Of a DNA stretch of 64,000 nt, positions 38,980 to 49,468 are shown in pieces. The position numbers and the translations under genes are program-made. The stretch covers positions 992,001-1,056,000 of the forward strand of contig NZ_JACVPO010000001.1 in the NCBI RefSeq assembly GCF_018881835.1. The letters run 5' to 3'. This DNA is from Polynucleobacter hallstattensis. GTDB lineage: Bacteria; Pseudomonadota; Gammaproteobacteria; Burkholderiales; Burkholderiaceae. Position 1 is the stretch's first letter, and each line of letters starts with the position of its first letter. Under the pieces are notes generated by a model. It was given only the letters and a program-made list of their open reading frames with translations, ran no database searches and had not been told where the DNA came from.

Positions 38980-40038
38980 ATGATTAAAGTTGGCATCGTA
39001 GGTGGCACTGGATATACCGGAGTGGAGCTACTGCGCTTGTTGGCGCAGCACCCCGAAGTCAAGATCGAGGCAATTACTTCTCGCACAGAAGCTGGCATGC
39101 CAGTCGCTGAGATGTTTCCTTCTTTGCGTGGTCGCATTGATCTCAAGTTCACTACACCGGATGAAGCCAAATTAAATGAATGTGATGTCGTGTTCTTTGC
39201 AACACCACATGGCGTAGCAATGGCACAAGCAAAAGAATTGCTTGCAAACAATGTGAAGATTTTGGATCTGGCTGCCGACTTCCGTTTAAAAGATGTCAAA
39301 GAATTTACTAGGTGGTACGGTATGGAACATGGCTGCCCAGAAATTTTGGCTGAAGCGGTTTATGGTTTGGCGGAAATCAATCGTGAAGAAATCAAAAAAG
39401 CCCGCGTCGTGGGTTTAGCTGGTTGTTACCCCACCTCTGTGCAGCTTGGACTTGCTCCACTGCTTTCACCAAAGTCTAATGGTGGTAAACAGCTCATTGA
39501 TGGCATGCATATTATTTCTGACTCTAAGTCGGGTACCTCAGGTGCTGGACGCAAGGCAGAAATTGGGACTTTATTGTCAGAATCTGCTGATAACTTCAAA
39601 GCTTATGCTGTTAAAGGCCACCGCCATCTTCCAGAAATTGTTCAAGGCTTAAAGGCTATTGCCGGTCACGATCAGATTGGCCTGACATTTGTGCCGCACT
39701 TAACGCCAATGATTAGGGGTATTCATTCAACCTTGTATGTGCGTTTGACTGAGGCTGGAATGAAGGTGGATTTCCAAAAGCTCTATGAAGATTTCTACAA
39801 AGGCGAGCCTTTTGTAGATGTGATGCCGACGGGTAGCCATCCAGAAACACGCTCAGTGAGGGGTAGCAATGGTTTGCGGATTGCCATTCACCGCCCTGGT
39901 GATGGCGATACTTTAGTGATTTTGGTGGTTGAGGATAACCTAGTGAAGGGTGCTTCAGGCCAAGGGGTTCAGTGTATGAACCTGATGTTTGGCTTGCCTG
40001 AGACCACTGGATTGACACAGATTGCTATTTCACCATAA
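38980..40038 (+). CDS. argC: N-acetyl-gamma-glutamyl-phosphate reductase
   Basis: NADPH-dependent reduction of N-acetylglutamyl phosphate in arginine synthesis. With ATG 38980 ([14 protein letters not shown]) the protein has 352 residues; GGAG six bases upstream supports this start over the TTG at 38968. The N-terminal Rossmann motif is GGTGYTGVE, and the catalytic Cys lies in [14 protein letters not shown], followed by [14 protein letters not shown]. argC stands alone here; other arg genes are not in the window. erpA follows after 83 bases. Confidence 0.97.
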   Translation: MIKVGIVGGTGYTGVELLRLLAQHPEVKIEAITSRTEAGMPVAEMFPSLRGRIDLKFTTPDEAKLNECDVVFFATPHGVAMAQAKELLANNVKILDLAADFRLKDVKEFTRWYGMEHGCPEILAEAVYGLAEINREEIKKARVVGLAGCYPTSVQLGLAPLLSPKSNGGKQLIDGMHIISDSKSGTSGAGRKAEIGTLLSESADNFKAYAVKGHRHLPEIVQGLKAIAGHDQIGLTFVPHLTPMIRGIHSTLYVRLTEAGMKVDFQKLYEDFYKGEPFVDVMPTGSHPETRSVRGSNGLRIAIHRPGDGDTLVILVVEDNLVKGASGQGVQCMNLMFGLPETTGLTQIAISP

Positions 40039-40121
40039 TAGGACCAATTGGAAAGACCCTTCAGCACACTTGGAATTAAAAGCCTAAAATAAACCATCGC
40101 CTTTTGAATCAGGAGTAAATC

Positions 40122-40496
40122 ATGACCCAATTAGCTACGCAACCAGTACAAGACTTAGCCGAGCCACCAACCCCATTGGTGTTTACGGATAGCGCCGCTG
40201 CAAAAGTGGCTGACTTGATTGCTGAAGAAGGTAATCCAGAATTGAAGCTACGCGTGTTTGTTCAGGGTGGTGGTTGTTCAGGATTTCAGTATGGCTTCAC
40301 ATTTGACGATGCCGTGAACGAAGATGACACCCTATTTGAAAAGAACGGCGTCACTTTGTTGGTGGATTCAATGAGCTTCCAATATTTAGTTGGTGCTGAG
40401 ATTGATTACAAAGAAGATATCAACGGCTCACAGTTTGTGATTAAGAATCCTAACGCGCAAACAACTTGCGGCTGTGGCTCTTCTTTCTCCGCATAA
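40122..40496 (+). CDS. erpA: Iron-sulfur cluster insertion protein ErpA
   Basis: A-type Fe-S carrier delivering clusters to apoproteins, including isoprenoid-pathway enzymes. The 124-residue protein has the three conserved cysteines: one in [14 protein letters not shown] and two in TTCGCGSSF near the C-terminus. Shine-Dalgarno AGGAG precedes the ATG. It is convergent with anmK, ends 16 bases apart. Confidence 0.97.
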   Translation: MTQLATQPVQDLAEPPTPLVFTDSAAAKVADLIAEEGNPELKLRVFVQGGGCSGFQYGFTFDDAVNEDDTLFEKNGVTLLVDSMSFQYLVGAEIDYKEDINGSQFVIKNPNAQTTCGCGSSFSA

Positions 40497-40512
40497 GAAC
40501 AAGCTTAATAAC

Positions 40513-41643
40513 TTAAGCTGGATAGCAAGCTCCTAGAATCCTAGGACCTTTCGCTCCCGTAACGGCTGGCAGATTTGCTGGCCGTTTTTCTTTATGAGCC
40601 CAAGCCAACCATGCGAATGCAAGACCCTCTACTAGTTGTGGATCAATGCCAAACATATCGCTGGTCATGATATCGAGTGAGTTTTTAAATATCTCTTTAG
40701 CTCTGGCTTTAAATAAGTCTAGTAATGCAGTGTTGCGGGCACCACCACCACAGACAATGAGAATCTGGGTTTGCGGTGCATAACGTAGCACTGCTTGCAG
40801 TGACGAGTCCACAGTCAGTTGCAGTAGCGTAGCTTGCACATCCTCTGAGTTGATGTTTTCTGTACCAATATACTTTTGCAGCCACTCTAAATGAAAGTCG
40901 TCACGGCCTGTACTTTTTGGCGGAGCTTTTGCAAAAAATACATCGGTCATCATTCTTGAAAGCAGTGCTTGATCGACTGTGCCTTGAGATGCCCAGGCAC
41001 CATTTTCATCAAAGGTGTGCCCTTGCTGTTCCGAAATCCAGGCGTCCATCAACATATTGCCAGGACCACAATCAAATCCCTTGACTTCACCCTTGCTTGG
41101 AAGGAGCGTGAGATTAGCAATGCCGCCCAGGTTTAATACCGCGATATTTTTATCTGTAGCAAATTGTTGCGCATGAAAGGCTGGCACTAGAGGGGCACCA
41201 TGACCACCAGCAGCAAGGTCGCGACTTCTAAAGTCTGCGATGACATCAATTCCGGTCAGCTCTGCAAGAAGTGCTGGGTTGAGAGTCTGGTGTGTATAGG
41301 CCAGATGATGGGCAAGATCAGCTTGATGGCGAATTGTCTGGCCATGGGCACCAATCGCACTGATATCGCCAGGAGAAAGATCATTCTGAGTAAGTAATTG
41401 TTTGACTGCATCTGCATAAGCTAGCGCTAGGGCATTGGCTGCCTGATTTTCTCGGTGAATCTCGTTTGCCCCAGGACTCTGTAAGTCCAGAAGGGCTTTG
41501 CGTAATTCAGGGCTAAAGGCAAGGCTTATGGAGCCCAGAAGCCTGGTATCGTCAGCCTTCTCAATCTTTGCCAGTACGGCATCTATCCCATCTAGGCTAG
41601 TGCCAGACATCAGGCCGATATAGAGTGGATGGGGCTTATTCAT
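40513..41643 (-). CDS. anmK: Anhydro-N-acetylmuramic acid kinase
   Basis: Opens and phosphorylates 1,6-anhydro-MurNAc to MurNAc-6-phosphate during peptidoglycan recycling. The 376-residue ASKHA-fold protein has the ATP loop [39 protein letters not shown] and [13 protein letters not shown]. It works upstream of AmgK and MurU, whose genes lie at 50.8-52.6 kb in this window. It is divergent from tyrS (89 bases between starts). Confidence 0.97.
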   Translation of the reverse strand: MNKPHPLYIGLMSGTSLDGIDAVLAKIEKADDTRLLGSISLAFSPELRKALLDLQSPGANEIHRENQAANALALAYADAVKQLLTQNDLSPGDISAIGAHGQTIRHQADLAHHLAYTHQTLNPALLAELTGIDVIADFRSRDLAAGGHGAPLVPAFHAQQFATDKNIAVLNLGGIANLTLLPSKGEVKGFDCGPGNMLMDAWISEQQGHTFDENGAWASQGTVDQALLSRMMTDVFFAKAPPKSTGRDDFHLEWLQKYIGTENINSEDVQATLLQLTVDSSLQAVLRYAPQTQILIVCGGGARNTALLDLFKARAKEIFKNSLDIMTSDMFGIDPQLVEGLAFAWLAWAHKEKRPANLPAVTGAKGPRILGACYPA

Positions 41644-41732
41644 GCGGTATCAGGGCTTTGTTCTCAGGAATGCGACAATTATGCTTTAGCAATCTAAATA
41701 CTAATTTAACCGAATCAGTTCACCAATACAGC

Positions 41733-42965
41733 ATGACGGCTAAACCAGAACAAAAATACCCACTGACCCCCGAAGTTTTTGCAGCCCTTGAAGTAACAAA
41801 AAGAGGTTGTGATGAGTTATTGGTTGAGGCGGATTGGATTCAAAAGCTAGCTAAGAGCCAGGCAACAGGTATTCCCTTGCGTATTAAGTTGGGTTTAGAT
41901 CCTACAGCGCCTGATATTCATTTAGGCCATACGGTTGTGCTGAATAAATTACGCCAACTCCAAGATTTAGGTCATACCGTGATTTTCTTGATTGGTGATT
42001 TCACGAGCATGATTGGTGATCCTTCTGGACGGAATGCAACACGCCCACCACTGACTGCTGAAGAAATTGCTGTCAATGCTCAGACTTACTATCGTCAAGC
42101 GAGTATGGTGCTTGATCCTGCTAAAACTGAAGTCCGCTATAACAGCGAGTGGTGTGATCCATTAGGTGCGCGCGGCATGATTCAGTTAGCCGCCAGATAT
42201 ACCGTTGCACAAATGTTAGAGCGCGATGACTTTACAAAACGCTACCGTAGTGGCGTACCCATCTCTGTGCATGAGTTCTTGTATCCATTGATGCAGGGCT
42301 ACGACTCAGTTGCCTTAAAGAGTGACTTAGAGCTCGGTGGTACTGATCAGAAATTTAATCTCTTAGTCGGTCGCGAGCTCCAACGTGAGTATGGCCAAGA
42401 GCCGCAATGTATTTTGACTATGCCTCTCCTCGTTGGTTTGGATGGCGTAGATAAGATGAGTAAGTCCAAAGGAAATTACATTGGCATCAGCGAACCTGCT
42501 GGTGAGATGTTTGGCAAGCTCTTGAGTATCTCCGATGAGTTGATGTGGGATTACTTCACATTGCTGTCATTCCGACCGATGGCTGAAATTGATTTAATGA
42601 AGCAAGAAGTTGCTGCCGGCCGAAATCCTAAAGATTGCAAAGTGCTGCTCGCACAAGAAATCGTGGCACGCTTTCATTCACAAGCTGCTGCTGAAAAAGC
42701 TTTAGAAGACTTTAATCACCGAGCCAAAGGTGGTGTGCCAGATGATATTCCTGAGGTAAATATTTCGGGTGCACCGATAGGGATTGCTAGCCTACTCAAG
42801 GCTGCTGGATTGGCACCATCGACATCAGAAGCTATGCGTAATATCGAGCAAAACGGCGTAAAGATTGATGGCGTAACAATTGTTGATAAGCAATTGAAGG
42901 TTGAGGTCGGTACCTATGTTGTACAGGTAGGCAAACGTAAGTTTGCTAAGGTAAGCCTTAGTTAA
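41733..42965 (+). CDS. tyrS: Tyrosine-tRNA ligase
   Basis: Class I synthetase for tyrosine. I chose ATG 41733 ([12 protein letters not shown]), giving 410 residues; the open frame continues 36 codons upstream across the anmK promoter area without family similarity. HLGH in [15 protein letters not shown] is the HIGH motif and DKMSKSKGN the KMSKS loop; a C-terminal S4-like RNA-binding domain covers about 345-410. Convergent with ruvB, 14 bases between ends. Confidence 0.97.
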   Translation: MTAKPEQKYPLTPEVFAALEVTKRGCDELLVEADWIQKLAKSQATGIPLRIKLGLDPTAPDIHLGHTVVLNKLRQLQDLGHTVIFLIGDFTSMIGDPSGRNATRPPLTAEEIAVNAQTYYRQASMVLDPAKTEVRYNSEWCDPLGARGMIQLAARYTVAQMLERDDFTKRYRSGVPISVHEFLYPLMQGYDSVALKSDLELGGTDQKFNLLVGRELQREYGQEPQCILTMPLLVGLDGVDKMSKSKGNYIGISEPAGEMFGKLLSISDELMWDYFTLLSFRPMAEIDLMKQEVAAGRNPKDCKVLLAQEIVARFHSQAAAEKALEDFNHRAKGGVPDDIPEVNISGAPIGIASLLKAAGLAPSTSEAMRNIEQNGVKIDGVTIVDKQLKVEVGTYVVQVGKRKFAKVSLS

Positions 42966-42979
42966 GCTTGAATTAAGTC

Positions 42980-44047
42980 TTAGGATTCTATTGCGGAGTT
43001 ACTTGGTGGTGTGAGCCCAAAGTGCTCATAAGCCTGACGCGTTGCCACTCTTCCTCTAGAAGTTCTTTGTAGGTAGCCTTGTTGAATTAAGTAAGGCTCT
43101 AAGACATCTTCAATAGTATCGCGCTCTTCACCGATCGCTGCGGCTAAGTTATCAATCCCGACAGGTCCACCATCAAACTTGTGCAAGATAGCTTCGAGCA
43201 ATTTTCTATCCATCACATCAAAACCGCTGGGGTCGACATCGAGCATCTTCAACGCTGCGTCAGCCATCGCTTTAGTAATGGTACCGGTGCCTTTTACTTC
43301 GGCGTAGTCACGCACTCGACGTAATAGACGATTAGCAATACGTGGCGTGCCTCTGGCACGCTTCGCAATTTCAACTGACCCCTCAGGGTCAATATCAGCT
43401 TTGAGTAAGCTGGCAGAGCGCGTAATAATTTTAGTGAGCTCTTCAGTCGTATAGAACTCGAGTCTTGCCACAATACCGAAGCGATCACGTAGTGGATTAG
43501 TTAGCATGCCGGCGCGAGTGGTTGCGCCAATTAAAGTAAATGGTTTGAGATCAATCTTGACACTGCGTGCTGCAGGACCTTCACCAATCATGATGTCTAG
43601 ACTGTAATCCTCAAGAGCTGGATAGAGGATCTCTTCAACCACTGGAGAGAGGCGATGAATCTCATCAATAAAGAGCACGTCATTCGCTTCTAAATTGGTG
43701 AGTAATGCGGCAAGGTCACCAGGTCTATCCAGAACCGGCCCACTGGTTTGGCGTAAGTTCACGCCAAGCTCTCTCGCGATGATGTGGGCTAGAGTAGTCT
43801 TGCCAAGTCCAGGAGGGCCGAAGAGGAGAACATGGTCAAGTGCTTCTTGTCTTGCTCTGGTCGCTGTAATAAAAATCTCTAATTGGGCGCGAGCCTTTGT
43901 TTGGCCAACATACTCGTCAAGTTGTTTTGGGCGCAAGGCCCTTTCAAAAACGGCTTCAGAATTGCCCGCTGAACCGCTAACAATGCGGTCATTGCTTTCT
44001 GGTAAATCTTCGGGGATTGAGCTAAGGTCTTCTGTGTGGATTGCCAT
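42980..44047 (-). CDS. ruvB: Holliday junction branch-migration ATPase RuvB
   Basis: Hexameric AAA+ motor that, with RuvA, moves Holliday junctions. The 355-residue protein has Walker [16 protein letters not shown], Walker [12 protein letters not shown], sensor [10 protein letters not shown] and the arginine-finger region [12 protein letters not shown], then a winged-helix C-terminus ([16 protein letters not shown]). It lies 31 bases after ruvA and ends the dusB-fis-purH-ruvC-ruvA-ruvB run. Confidence 0.98.
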   Translation of the reverse strand: MAIHTEDLSSIPEDLPESNDRIVSGSAGNSEAVFERALRPKQLDEYVGQTKARAQLEIFITATRARQEALDHVLLFGPPGLGKTTLAHIIARELGVNLRQTSGPVLDRPGDLAALLTNLEANDVLFIDEIHRLSPVVEEILYPALEDYSLDIMIGEGPAARSVKIDLKPFTLIGATTRAGMLTNPLRDRFGIVARLEFYTTEELTKIITRSASLLKADIDPEGSVEIAKRARGTPRIANRLLRRVRDYAEVKGTGTITKAMADAALKMLDVDPSGFDVMDRKLLEAILHKFDGGPVGIDNLAAAIGEERDTIEDVLEPYLIQQGYLQRTSRGRVATRQAYEHFGLTPPSNSAIES

Positions 44048-44078
44048 ACTGCAAGTGTAGTGGTGTTTAGGTGACTAG

Positions 44079-44663
44079 TTATGAAGACTTCGAGAGGTAT
44101 TTCAGACCCATGCGGATACCATCTGATACGGTGGTATCTGGCGGGATTTGTTTGAGGGCAAGATGAGCCTCTTTTTCTGAATACCCCAGCGCCAATAGGG
44201 CTTGTAATACCTCGCTACTTGCTTCAACTACCTGAGGCTTACCGCCAATAATTCCTAAATCTGGAGCTAGCTTCCCTTTCAGCTCAAGGCAAAGACGCTC
44301 CGCAGTCTTTTTACCAATTCCAGGTACTTGAGTTAGACGCCCTGCCTCTTGCATGGCAATCGCTTGCGCTAATTCATTGACGCTCATGCCAGAAAGTACC
44401 GCAAGTGCTGTGCGAGAACCAACGCCGCTGATCTTGATCAGTTGTCTAAATGCTTCACGCTCAGTTTCAGTGGCAAATCCAAACAGCTGCTGCGCATCTT
44501 CTCGGACTTGGAAGTGGGTGAGTAGTGTAATTTTTTGATTGGTCTCTGGCAATTGGTACAGGGTACTCATGGGCACATCGATCTCATAGCCAACACCTTG
44601 GCAATCCACCAAGAGGCGGGGAGGATGAACTGAAACGAGAATTCCTTGAATGCGACCAATCAT
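44079..44663 (-). CDS. ruvA: Holliday junction DNA-binding protein RuvA
   Basis: Tetrameric protein that holds the junction and recruits RuvB. The 194-residue product has the OB-fold start [20 protein letters not shown], two helix-hairpin-helix motifs ([15 protein letters not shown] and [19 protein letters not shown]), and domain III ([22 protein letters not shown]). Placed between ruvC and ruvB with short gaps. Confidence 0.98.
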   Translation of the reverse strand: MIGRIQGILVSVHPPRLLVDCQGVGYEIDVPMSTLYQLPETNQKITLLTHFQVREDAQQLFGFATETEREAFRQLIKISGVGSRTALAVLSGMSVNELAQAIAMQEAGRLTQVPGIGKKTAERLCLELKGKLAPDLGIIGGKPQVVEASSEVLQALLALGYSEKEAHLALKQIPPDTTVSDGIRMGLKYLSKSS

Positions 44664-44689
44664 GTAAAGATCTTAACCTGTTTAGATTG

Positions 44690-45211
44690 TTATTTCTTGC
44701 TACTCTTTTTGGGTGCAAGAGCGGTAGTAATTGCTTTTGGGATTTGGGCATGATGTGCAGCGCAAATCGCTACCCCCAAAGCATCTGCAGCATCCGTTCC
44801 CGGGGCGCGGCTCAGACGCAGCAAACGTTTCACCATTTCTTGAACTTGTGGCTTAGTGGCTCTACCGGTTCCTACGATGGATTGCTTTACTCTCAGTGCG
44901 CTGTATTCAGCAACGGGGAGCTTATCAGATACTAAAGCAGCAATTACTGCGCCTCGAGCTTGCCCCAGCATGAGGGTGGAGCGAGGATTGACGTTGAGAA
45001 ATACTTCTTCAATAGCCGCTTGCTCTGGATGATAAGTCAGCAACACTTCTTTAATGCCCGCGTACAAGATTCCTAATCTCACAGGAAGGCCTTGGTCTGG
45101 ATCACCACTTTCAATTGTCCCAGAGGCTACATAGCTCAGCTTTTGGCCATTGACATCAATCACACCAAAACCTGTTGTTCGTAAACCGGGGTCGATTCCT
45201 ATCCAGCGCAT
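44690..45211 (-). CDS. ruvC: Crossover junction endodeoxyribonuclease RuvC
   Basis: Resolves Holliday junctions. The 173-residue protein has the catalytic acids of the family: Asp in [15 protein letters not shown], Glu in AAIEEVFLN, and Asp residues in [20 protein letters not shown] Lys/Ser-rich tail ends the protein. Six bases separate its start from the purH stop. Confidence 0.98.
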   Translation of the reverse strand: MRWIGIDPGLRTTGFGVIDVNGQKLSYVASGTIESGDPDQGLPVRLGILYAGIKEVLLTYHPEQAAIEEVFLNVNPRSTLMLGQARGAVIAALVSDKLPVAEYSALRVKQSIVGTGRATKPQVQEMVKRLLRLSRAPGTDAADALGVAICAAHHAQIPKAITTALAPKKSSKK

Positions 45212-45217
45212 AAGTGA

Positions 45218-46798
45218 TTAGTGACGGAAGTGACGAGTACCAGTAAATATCATAGCGATGCCATGTTCATTGGCTGCTGCAATAATTTCATCATCACGCA
45301 TACTGCCGCCCGGCTGAATGGCGCAACTTGCACCACCATTCACAACCACATCTAAGCCATCACGAAATGGGAAGAAGGCATCACTTGCCACTGCAGAGCC
45401 TTTGAGACTTAAGCCTGCATTTTCAGCCTTAATGCTTGCCATACGAGCAGAGTCGACACGGCTCATTTGGCCAGCACCAATACCGAGAGTCATGCCGTTG
45501 GCACAATACACAATCGCATTAGATTTTACGAACTTCGCAACACGCCATGCAAACATCATGTCGTGCATTTCACTTGGAGTTGGAAGACGTTTGCTGACAA
45601 CCCGCATTTCGCTCTCAAGGACGTTCTTTGCATCAGGAGACTGAACTAGCAAGCCACCACCAACACGTTTAAAGTCAAAAGCATTAAATGCAGTACCCAG
45701 AGGAATCTCTAAGAGACGCACATTTTGTTTCGTAGCGAAGATGGCCTTTGCTTCGTCACTAAAGCTAGGAGCAATTAGCACCTCTACGAACTGCTTAGAA
45801 ATCGCTTCAGCTGCGGCGCCATCACAGGGCACGTTAAAAGCAATGATCCCTCCAAAGGCTGAACTTGGATCTGTTTTGAAAGCCTTCTGATAGGCCTCAA
45901 GTGCGTTGGCAGCAACGGCTACGCCGCAAGGGTTAGCGTGTTTGATGATGACGCAGGCTGCGGCACCACCAGCGTTGCCAGTAAAACTCTTGACGCATTC
46001 CCAAGCAGAGTCGGCATCAGCGATGTTGTTATAGGAAAGTTCTTTGCCTTGTAATTGTTTGTAATTAGCAAGCGCACCATCGACTGGATCAATATCCTTA
46101 TAGAAAGCGGCTGATTGGTGTGGGTTCTCGCCGTAGCGCATTTCTTGCACCTTTTCAAAGGCAAGATGGAGCGTTGCTGGATAGGCAGAACGTGTCTTGT
46201 GACCCAAATCGTCACCTAGTGATGAGAGATAGTTAGCAATAGCGCCATCATATTGAGCGGTATGAGCAAATACTTTTTTAGCCAAACTCAAATTGGTCTT
46301 GTAAGAAACTACGTTTTGATTAGCTTTCATCTCTTCGAGAACAGGAGCGTAATCTTCTGGGGAGATCAATACCGTCACATCTTGGTGATTCTTGGCGGCA
46401 GCGCGCAGCATCGCTGGACCACCAATATCAATGTTCTCAACTGCATCTTCAAATGAACAATCCGCTTGAGCGACTGTTTCGTTAAACGGATAGAGGTTAA
46501 TCACGAGCATATCAATCGTATCGATACCATGCTCTTTAAGGGCAGCCATATGCTCAGGAAAATCTCGACGGGCTAATAAGCCACCATGTACCATCGGATG
46601 CAGGGTCTTTACGCGACCATCGAGCATCTCGGGAAACTTGGTAAGTGAAGATACTTCTACTACGGGTAGCTTATTTTCAGCCAGTAGTTTTGCAGTACCG
46701 CCAGTAGAGATTAGTTTAATGCCTTGCTCATGGAGGGCTTTGGCGAAAGGCACAATGCCTTTTTTATCGGAAACAGAGAGTAAGGCTGTGCGGATCAT
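45218..46798 (-). CDS. purH: Bifunctional AICAR formyltransferase/IMP cyclohydrolase
   Basis: Performs the last two steps to IMP. The 526-residue protein has an N-terminal MGS-like cyclohydrolase domain ([28 protein letters not shown]) and a C-terminal transformylase domain ([38 protein letters not shown]). Co-located with fis and ruvCAB, as in other Burkholderiales; no metabolic link is needed to explain this. Confidence 0.98.
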   Translation of the reverse strand: MIRTALLSVSDKKGIVPFAKALHEQGIKLISTGGTAKLLAENKLPVVEVSSLTKFPEMLDGRVKTLHPMVHGGLLARRDFPEHMAALKEHGIDTIDMLVINLYPFNETVAQADCSFEDAVENIDIGGPAMLRAAAKNHQDVTVLISPEDYAPVLEEMKANQNVVSYKTNLSLAKKVFAHTAQYDGAIANYLSSLGDDLGHKTRSAYPATLHLAFEKVQEMRYGENPHQSAAFYKDIDPVDGALANYKQLQGKELSYNNIADADSAWECVKSFTGNAGGAAACVIIKHANPCGVAVAANALEAYQKAFKTDPSSAFGGIIAFNVPCDGAAAEAISKQFVEVLIAPSFSDEAKAIFATKQNVRLLEIPLGTAFNAFDFKRVGGGLLVQSPDAKNVLESEMRVVSKRLPTPSEMHDMMFAWRVAKFVKSNAIVYCANGMTLGIGAGQMSRVDSARMASIKAENAGLSLKGSAVASDAFFPFRDGLDVVVNGGASCAIQPGGSMRDDEIIAAANEHGIAMIFTGTRHFRH

Positions 46799-46846
46799 AT
46801 TTTTCAGAAGGTTTGATTAATCAAGAATTTACGCATGGGGTCTGAC

Positions 46847-47086
46847 TTATTTCAGTAGCTGGTGCTCAACTAACTTCTTGTGCAGCGTATTTCGGTTGAT
46901 GCCAAGGTATTGTGCTGCCAAAGATTGATTCTGCTTCGCGTGTTGCATTACCAATTCGAGCATCGGCTTTTCAACCACTGCGAGAACCATCTGGTATAGA
47001 TCGGAGGGAGGCGTTCCTTTGAGATCGTCCAAATAAGCTTGGAGTTGGGTCTCAATACATTCGGTGATAGGGTGCTTATTAGTCAT
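46847..47086 (-). CDS. fis: DNA-binding protein Fis
   Basis: Nucleoid-associated protein that bends DNA and tunes transcription and recombination. The 79-residue product ends in the Fis helix-turn-helix (NQSLAAQYLGINRNTLHKKL), preceded by PMLELVMQHAKQ. It is shorter at the N-terminus than E. coli Fis (98 residues), typical for betaproteobacteria. It follows dusB by 25 bases, the same pairing as in E. coli. Confidence 0.96.
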   Translation of the reverse strand: MTNKHPITECIETQLQAYLDDLKGTPPSDLYQMVLAVVEKPMLELVMQHAKQNQSLAAQYLGINRNTLHKKLVEHQLLK

Positions 47087-47111
47087 GGATAAATTAAATA
47101 AAAAACTAAAT

Positions 47112-48128
47112 TTAGGCTGCTTCTAAAAATAACAAACGATCTGAATGGGATTTCATTTCATTGAAAAAGTCATTCACCATTTGTAATTGGGTTTTGCAGT
47201 CATCGGCAGTGTTCATTTTTTGGCGAAAGGCATGGGAGTCACGCAAGCCCTTGCAGTACCAGCCGATATGCTTACGCGCTGTGCGCAAGCCAACGTATTC
47301 GCCATAGAACTCATAATGATCAATGAGATGAGCATTCATGATCTCTTGAATTTCATTAATCTGCGGTGTTGGTAACTTACCGCCCGTTTCCAGAAAGTGA
47401 TTAATTTCACGAAAGATCCAAGGACGTCCCTGAGCAGCGCGACCAATCATGATGGCATCAGCACCAGTTTCTTTCAAAACAAATTCTGCTTTTTCTGGAG
47501 TAGTGATATCGCCATTGGCAACCACGGGAATAGCAACGCTATTTTTTACTGCGGTAATCGTTTCGTATTCAGCTTCACCGTGATAGAGATCTGCCCGCGT
47601 GCGACCGTGAACGGTCAGCATGGAGATGCCAGATTGTTCTGCAAGACGCGCAATATGAATCGCATTTTTATGTTCGCGATCCCAGCCCGTCCGAATCTTC
47701 AAGGTCACAGGCACTGCATCAGGACCCACCCCTACAGCCTGGACTACAGCTTCTAAAATTTGCTGTACAAGGGGCTCGTCTCTCAATAGCGCGGAACCAG
47801 CCGCAACATTGCACACCTTTTTGGCTGGGCAGCCCATATTGATATCAATAATCTGAGCACCGTGATCAACGTTGAGTTTGGCGGCAGCTGCCATCATCCT
47901 CGGATCGGCCCCAGCAATTTGGACTGCAATAGGCTTGAATTCACCTTGATGGTTAGCGCGACGTTGGGTTTTCTCGCTCTTCCAAAGCAAAGCGTTAGAT
48001 GCAATCATTTCAGATACGGCATAACCGGCGCCGAGCTTTTTGCAAAGTTGCCGAAATGGACGATCAGTTACCCCGGCCATTGGGGCAACAAATAATTTAT
48101 TTGCAAGAAGGTGCGGGCCAATCTTCAT
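47112..48128 (-). CDS. dusB: tRNA-dihydrouridine synthase B
   Basis: FMN enzyme reducing uridines in the tRNA D-loop. The 338-residue protein has LFVAPMAGVTDRPFRQLC at the start, the catalytic Cys in INMGCPAKKVCN, the TVHGRTRADLYHG motif, PVVANGDI and DAIMIGRAAQGRPWIFRE. It is the first gene of the dusB-fis-purH-ruvCAB run; a candidate promoter lies upstream at 48212-48241. Confidence 0.97.
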   Translation of the reverse strand: MKIGPHLLANKLFVAPMAGVTDRPFRQLCKKLGAGYAVSEMIASNALLWKSEKTQRRANHQGEFKPIAVQIAGADPRMMAAAAKLNVDHGAQIIDINMGCPAKKVCNVAAGSALLRDEPLVQQILEAVVQAVGVGPDAVPVTLKIRTGWDREHKNAIHIARLAEQSGISMLTVHGRTRADLYHGEAEYETITAVKNSVAIPVVANGDITTPEKAEFVLKETGADAIMIGRAAQGRPWIFREINHFLETGGKLPTPQINEIQEIMNAHLIDHYEFYGEYVGLRTARKHIGWYCKGLRDSHAFRQKMNTADDCKTQLQMVNDFFNEMKSHSDRLLFLEAA

Positions 48129-48211
48129 GTGTTTCAGGCTAGGTTCTGGATGGCTTTTAGGTCTGGGGGAAAGGGTGACACTTTAGCACAATTTAGCCTG
48201 TATTTGCCTAA

Positions 48212-48241
48212 AAAATAGGCACACTCTATGACTGAAGTCAA
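48212..48241 (-). promoter_or_regulatory. Candidate promoter of the dusB-fis operon
   Basis: On the minus strand TTGACT (48241-48236) and TATTTT (48217-48212) are 18 bases apart, giving a leader of about 77 nt to the dusB ATG. The -35 matches consensus at five of six positions and the -10 at four. Confidence 0.45.
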
Positions 48242-48279
48242 ACAGAAGGCATTTGTATTTTGGAGGCTATTTCAGCCTC

Positions 48280-49437
48280 TTAGCGCCTACCAAACATCAT
48301 CTGCCGGGCTAAGGCTGTTTTGACAGGAGGGAGCCATTGGAGGGCTGATAAAGCTAATCCACGGCCAATCACAACGGGAAGTAGATTGGAAGTGAAGATT
48401 CTGGCCATGAAGTCAGTTAGGCCAATGGTGGCTGACCGATCAAGCTTACGACTTTGAGCATATTCAGCCAAGGTGGTTTCGATGGCTAGAGGAGTTTTTT
48501 GATCCTCAGGCTTGGAGAAGAGGATGCTCAGTTTTTCTGCCAGGAGATAAGCATCCCGTAATCCGAGGTTCAGACCTTGTCCTGCAACGGGATGCAAGGT
48601 CTGGGCGGCATTGCCAATCCACACCTCGTTAGCTTGGGTAATGTCTTTGCGGTAATTGAGCCCGAGCTCGTAAAGTCGGCGATCCTGGATTTTGAGAAAT
48701 TGTCCAATACGTGAGCCGAACTCGGCTTGCAAGCTTTTCAGGAAATCAGCCTCACTCAAAGCGAGACGTGCTTGTGATGAGCTTGGGGTTCCACACCAAA
48801 TTAGATTCAAAATATTGGGACCATAGTGACTTGGTAGAACAGCCAAAGGTCCTTCAGAAGTAAAGCGCTCCCACGCTTGCAAGGGTGGCGCATTCTCAAC
48901 CTCCACTAAGCCAACTAAAGCTGATTGTTCATAGTCTCTGCCAGATTCCACCCAGTCTTGGGTTTTAAACAAACCACCTTCAGCATGAACTACGCACTTG
49001 GCTTGAATGTTTTCAACATCGGCATTAGGGTCGATATGTTTCCAAATGAAATGCGGACTATTTTTTTGAATAGCTCTCAAGGCTTTACGCAGTGTGAGGT
49101 GAATATCGCGATAACGAATGATGTGACCTAAGGCTTTTTGACCAAGTTCTTCGCGAGTCATCAGGGCACGACCAAAGCGGCCCGCTTGCGAGACATGTAC
49201 CCGATGAATATCGGCGCACTCAGTAGGCCATGCATTGATAGTGTCTAACAATAGCTTGCTGCCGTGAGATAGGGCGACTCCCCGGGTATCTGCAGCTGTT
49301 AAATCAACATCATCTGCAGGATTGCGATCCATCAGTGCGATATTTGCTTCGGGAAATTTTTGCAAGGACCAAGCTGCACAGGCTAGGCCGACTGGACCAC
49401 CACCCTGAATTACGATATCGAAGTTCTCAACTGACAT
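48280..49437 (-). CDS. ubiH: UbiH/UbiF/COQ6-family FAD monooxygenase
   Basis: Hydroxylates the ubiquinone ring. The 385-residue flavoprotein has the N-terminal dinucleotide motif FDIVIQGGGPVGLACAAW, an arginine in DTRGVALSHGSKLLL, and the C-terminal WIGNAAQTLHPVAGQGLNLGLRDA, the group's FAD/substrate motif. Which ring carbon it hydroxylates (UbiH, UbiI or UbiF role) cannot be read from sequence; ubiH is the most usual name for the copy next to pepP. Located 31 bases after pepP, as in E. coli. Confidence 0.88.
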   Translation of the reverse strand: MSVENFDIVIQGGGPVGLACAAWSLQKFPEANIALMDRNPADDVDLTAADTRGVALSHGSKLLLDTINAWPTECADIHRVHVSQAGRFGRALMTREELGQKALGHIIRYRDIHLTLRKALRAIQKNSPHFIWKHIDPNADVENIQAKCVVHAEGGLFKTQDWVESGRDYEQSALVGLVEVENAPPLQAWERFTSEGPLAVLPSHYGPNILNLIWCGTPSSSQARLALSEADFLKSLQAEFGSRIGQFLKIQDRRLYELGLNYRKDITQANEVWIGNAAQTLHPVAGQGLNLGLRDAYLLAEKLSILFSKPEDQKTPLAIETTLAEYAQSRKLDRSATIGLTDFMARIFTSNLLPVVIGRGLALSALQWLPPVKTALARQMMFGRR

Positions 49438-49468
49438 GCTTGGTAATCTATCTTTTATTGGTAGCGCT

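Noticed and set aside
40502..40519. Inverted repeat AGCTTAA/TTAAGCT between erpA and anmK as a terminator
   Set aside because: The stem is AT-rich and no U-run follows on either strand; it may be chance in a 16-base convergent gap.
48205..48221. TGCCTA/TAGGCA hairpin upstream of dusB
   Set aside because: The T-rich loop overlaps the candidate -10; a promoter explains the site better than a terminator or riboswitch.
48263..48279. GAGGCT/AGCCTC hairpin directly after the ubiH stop
   Set aside because: Only a 6-bp stem, followed by CAAAATAC rather than a T tract on the minus strand; could slow polymerase but not called.
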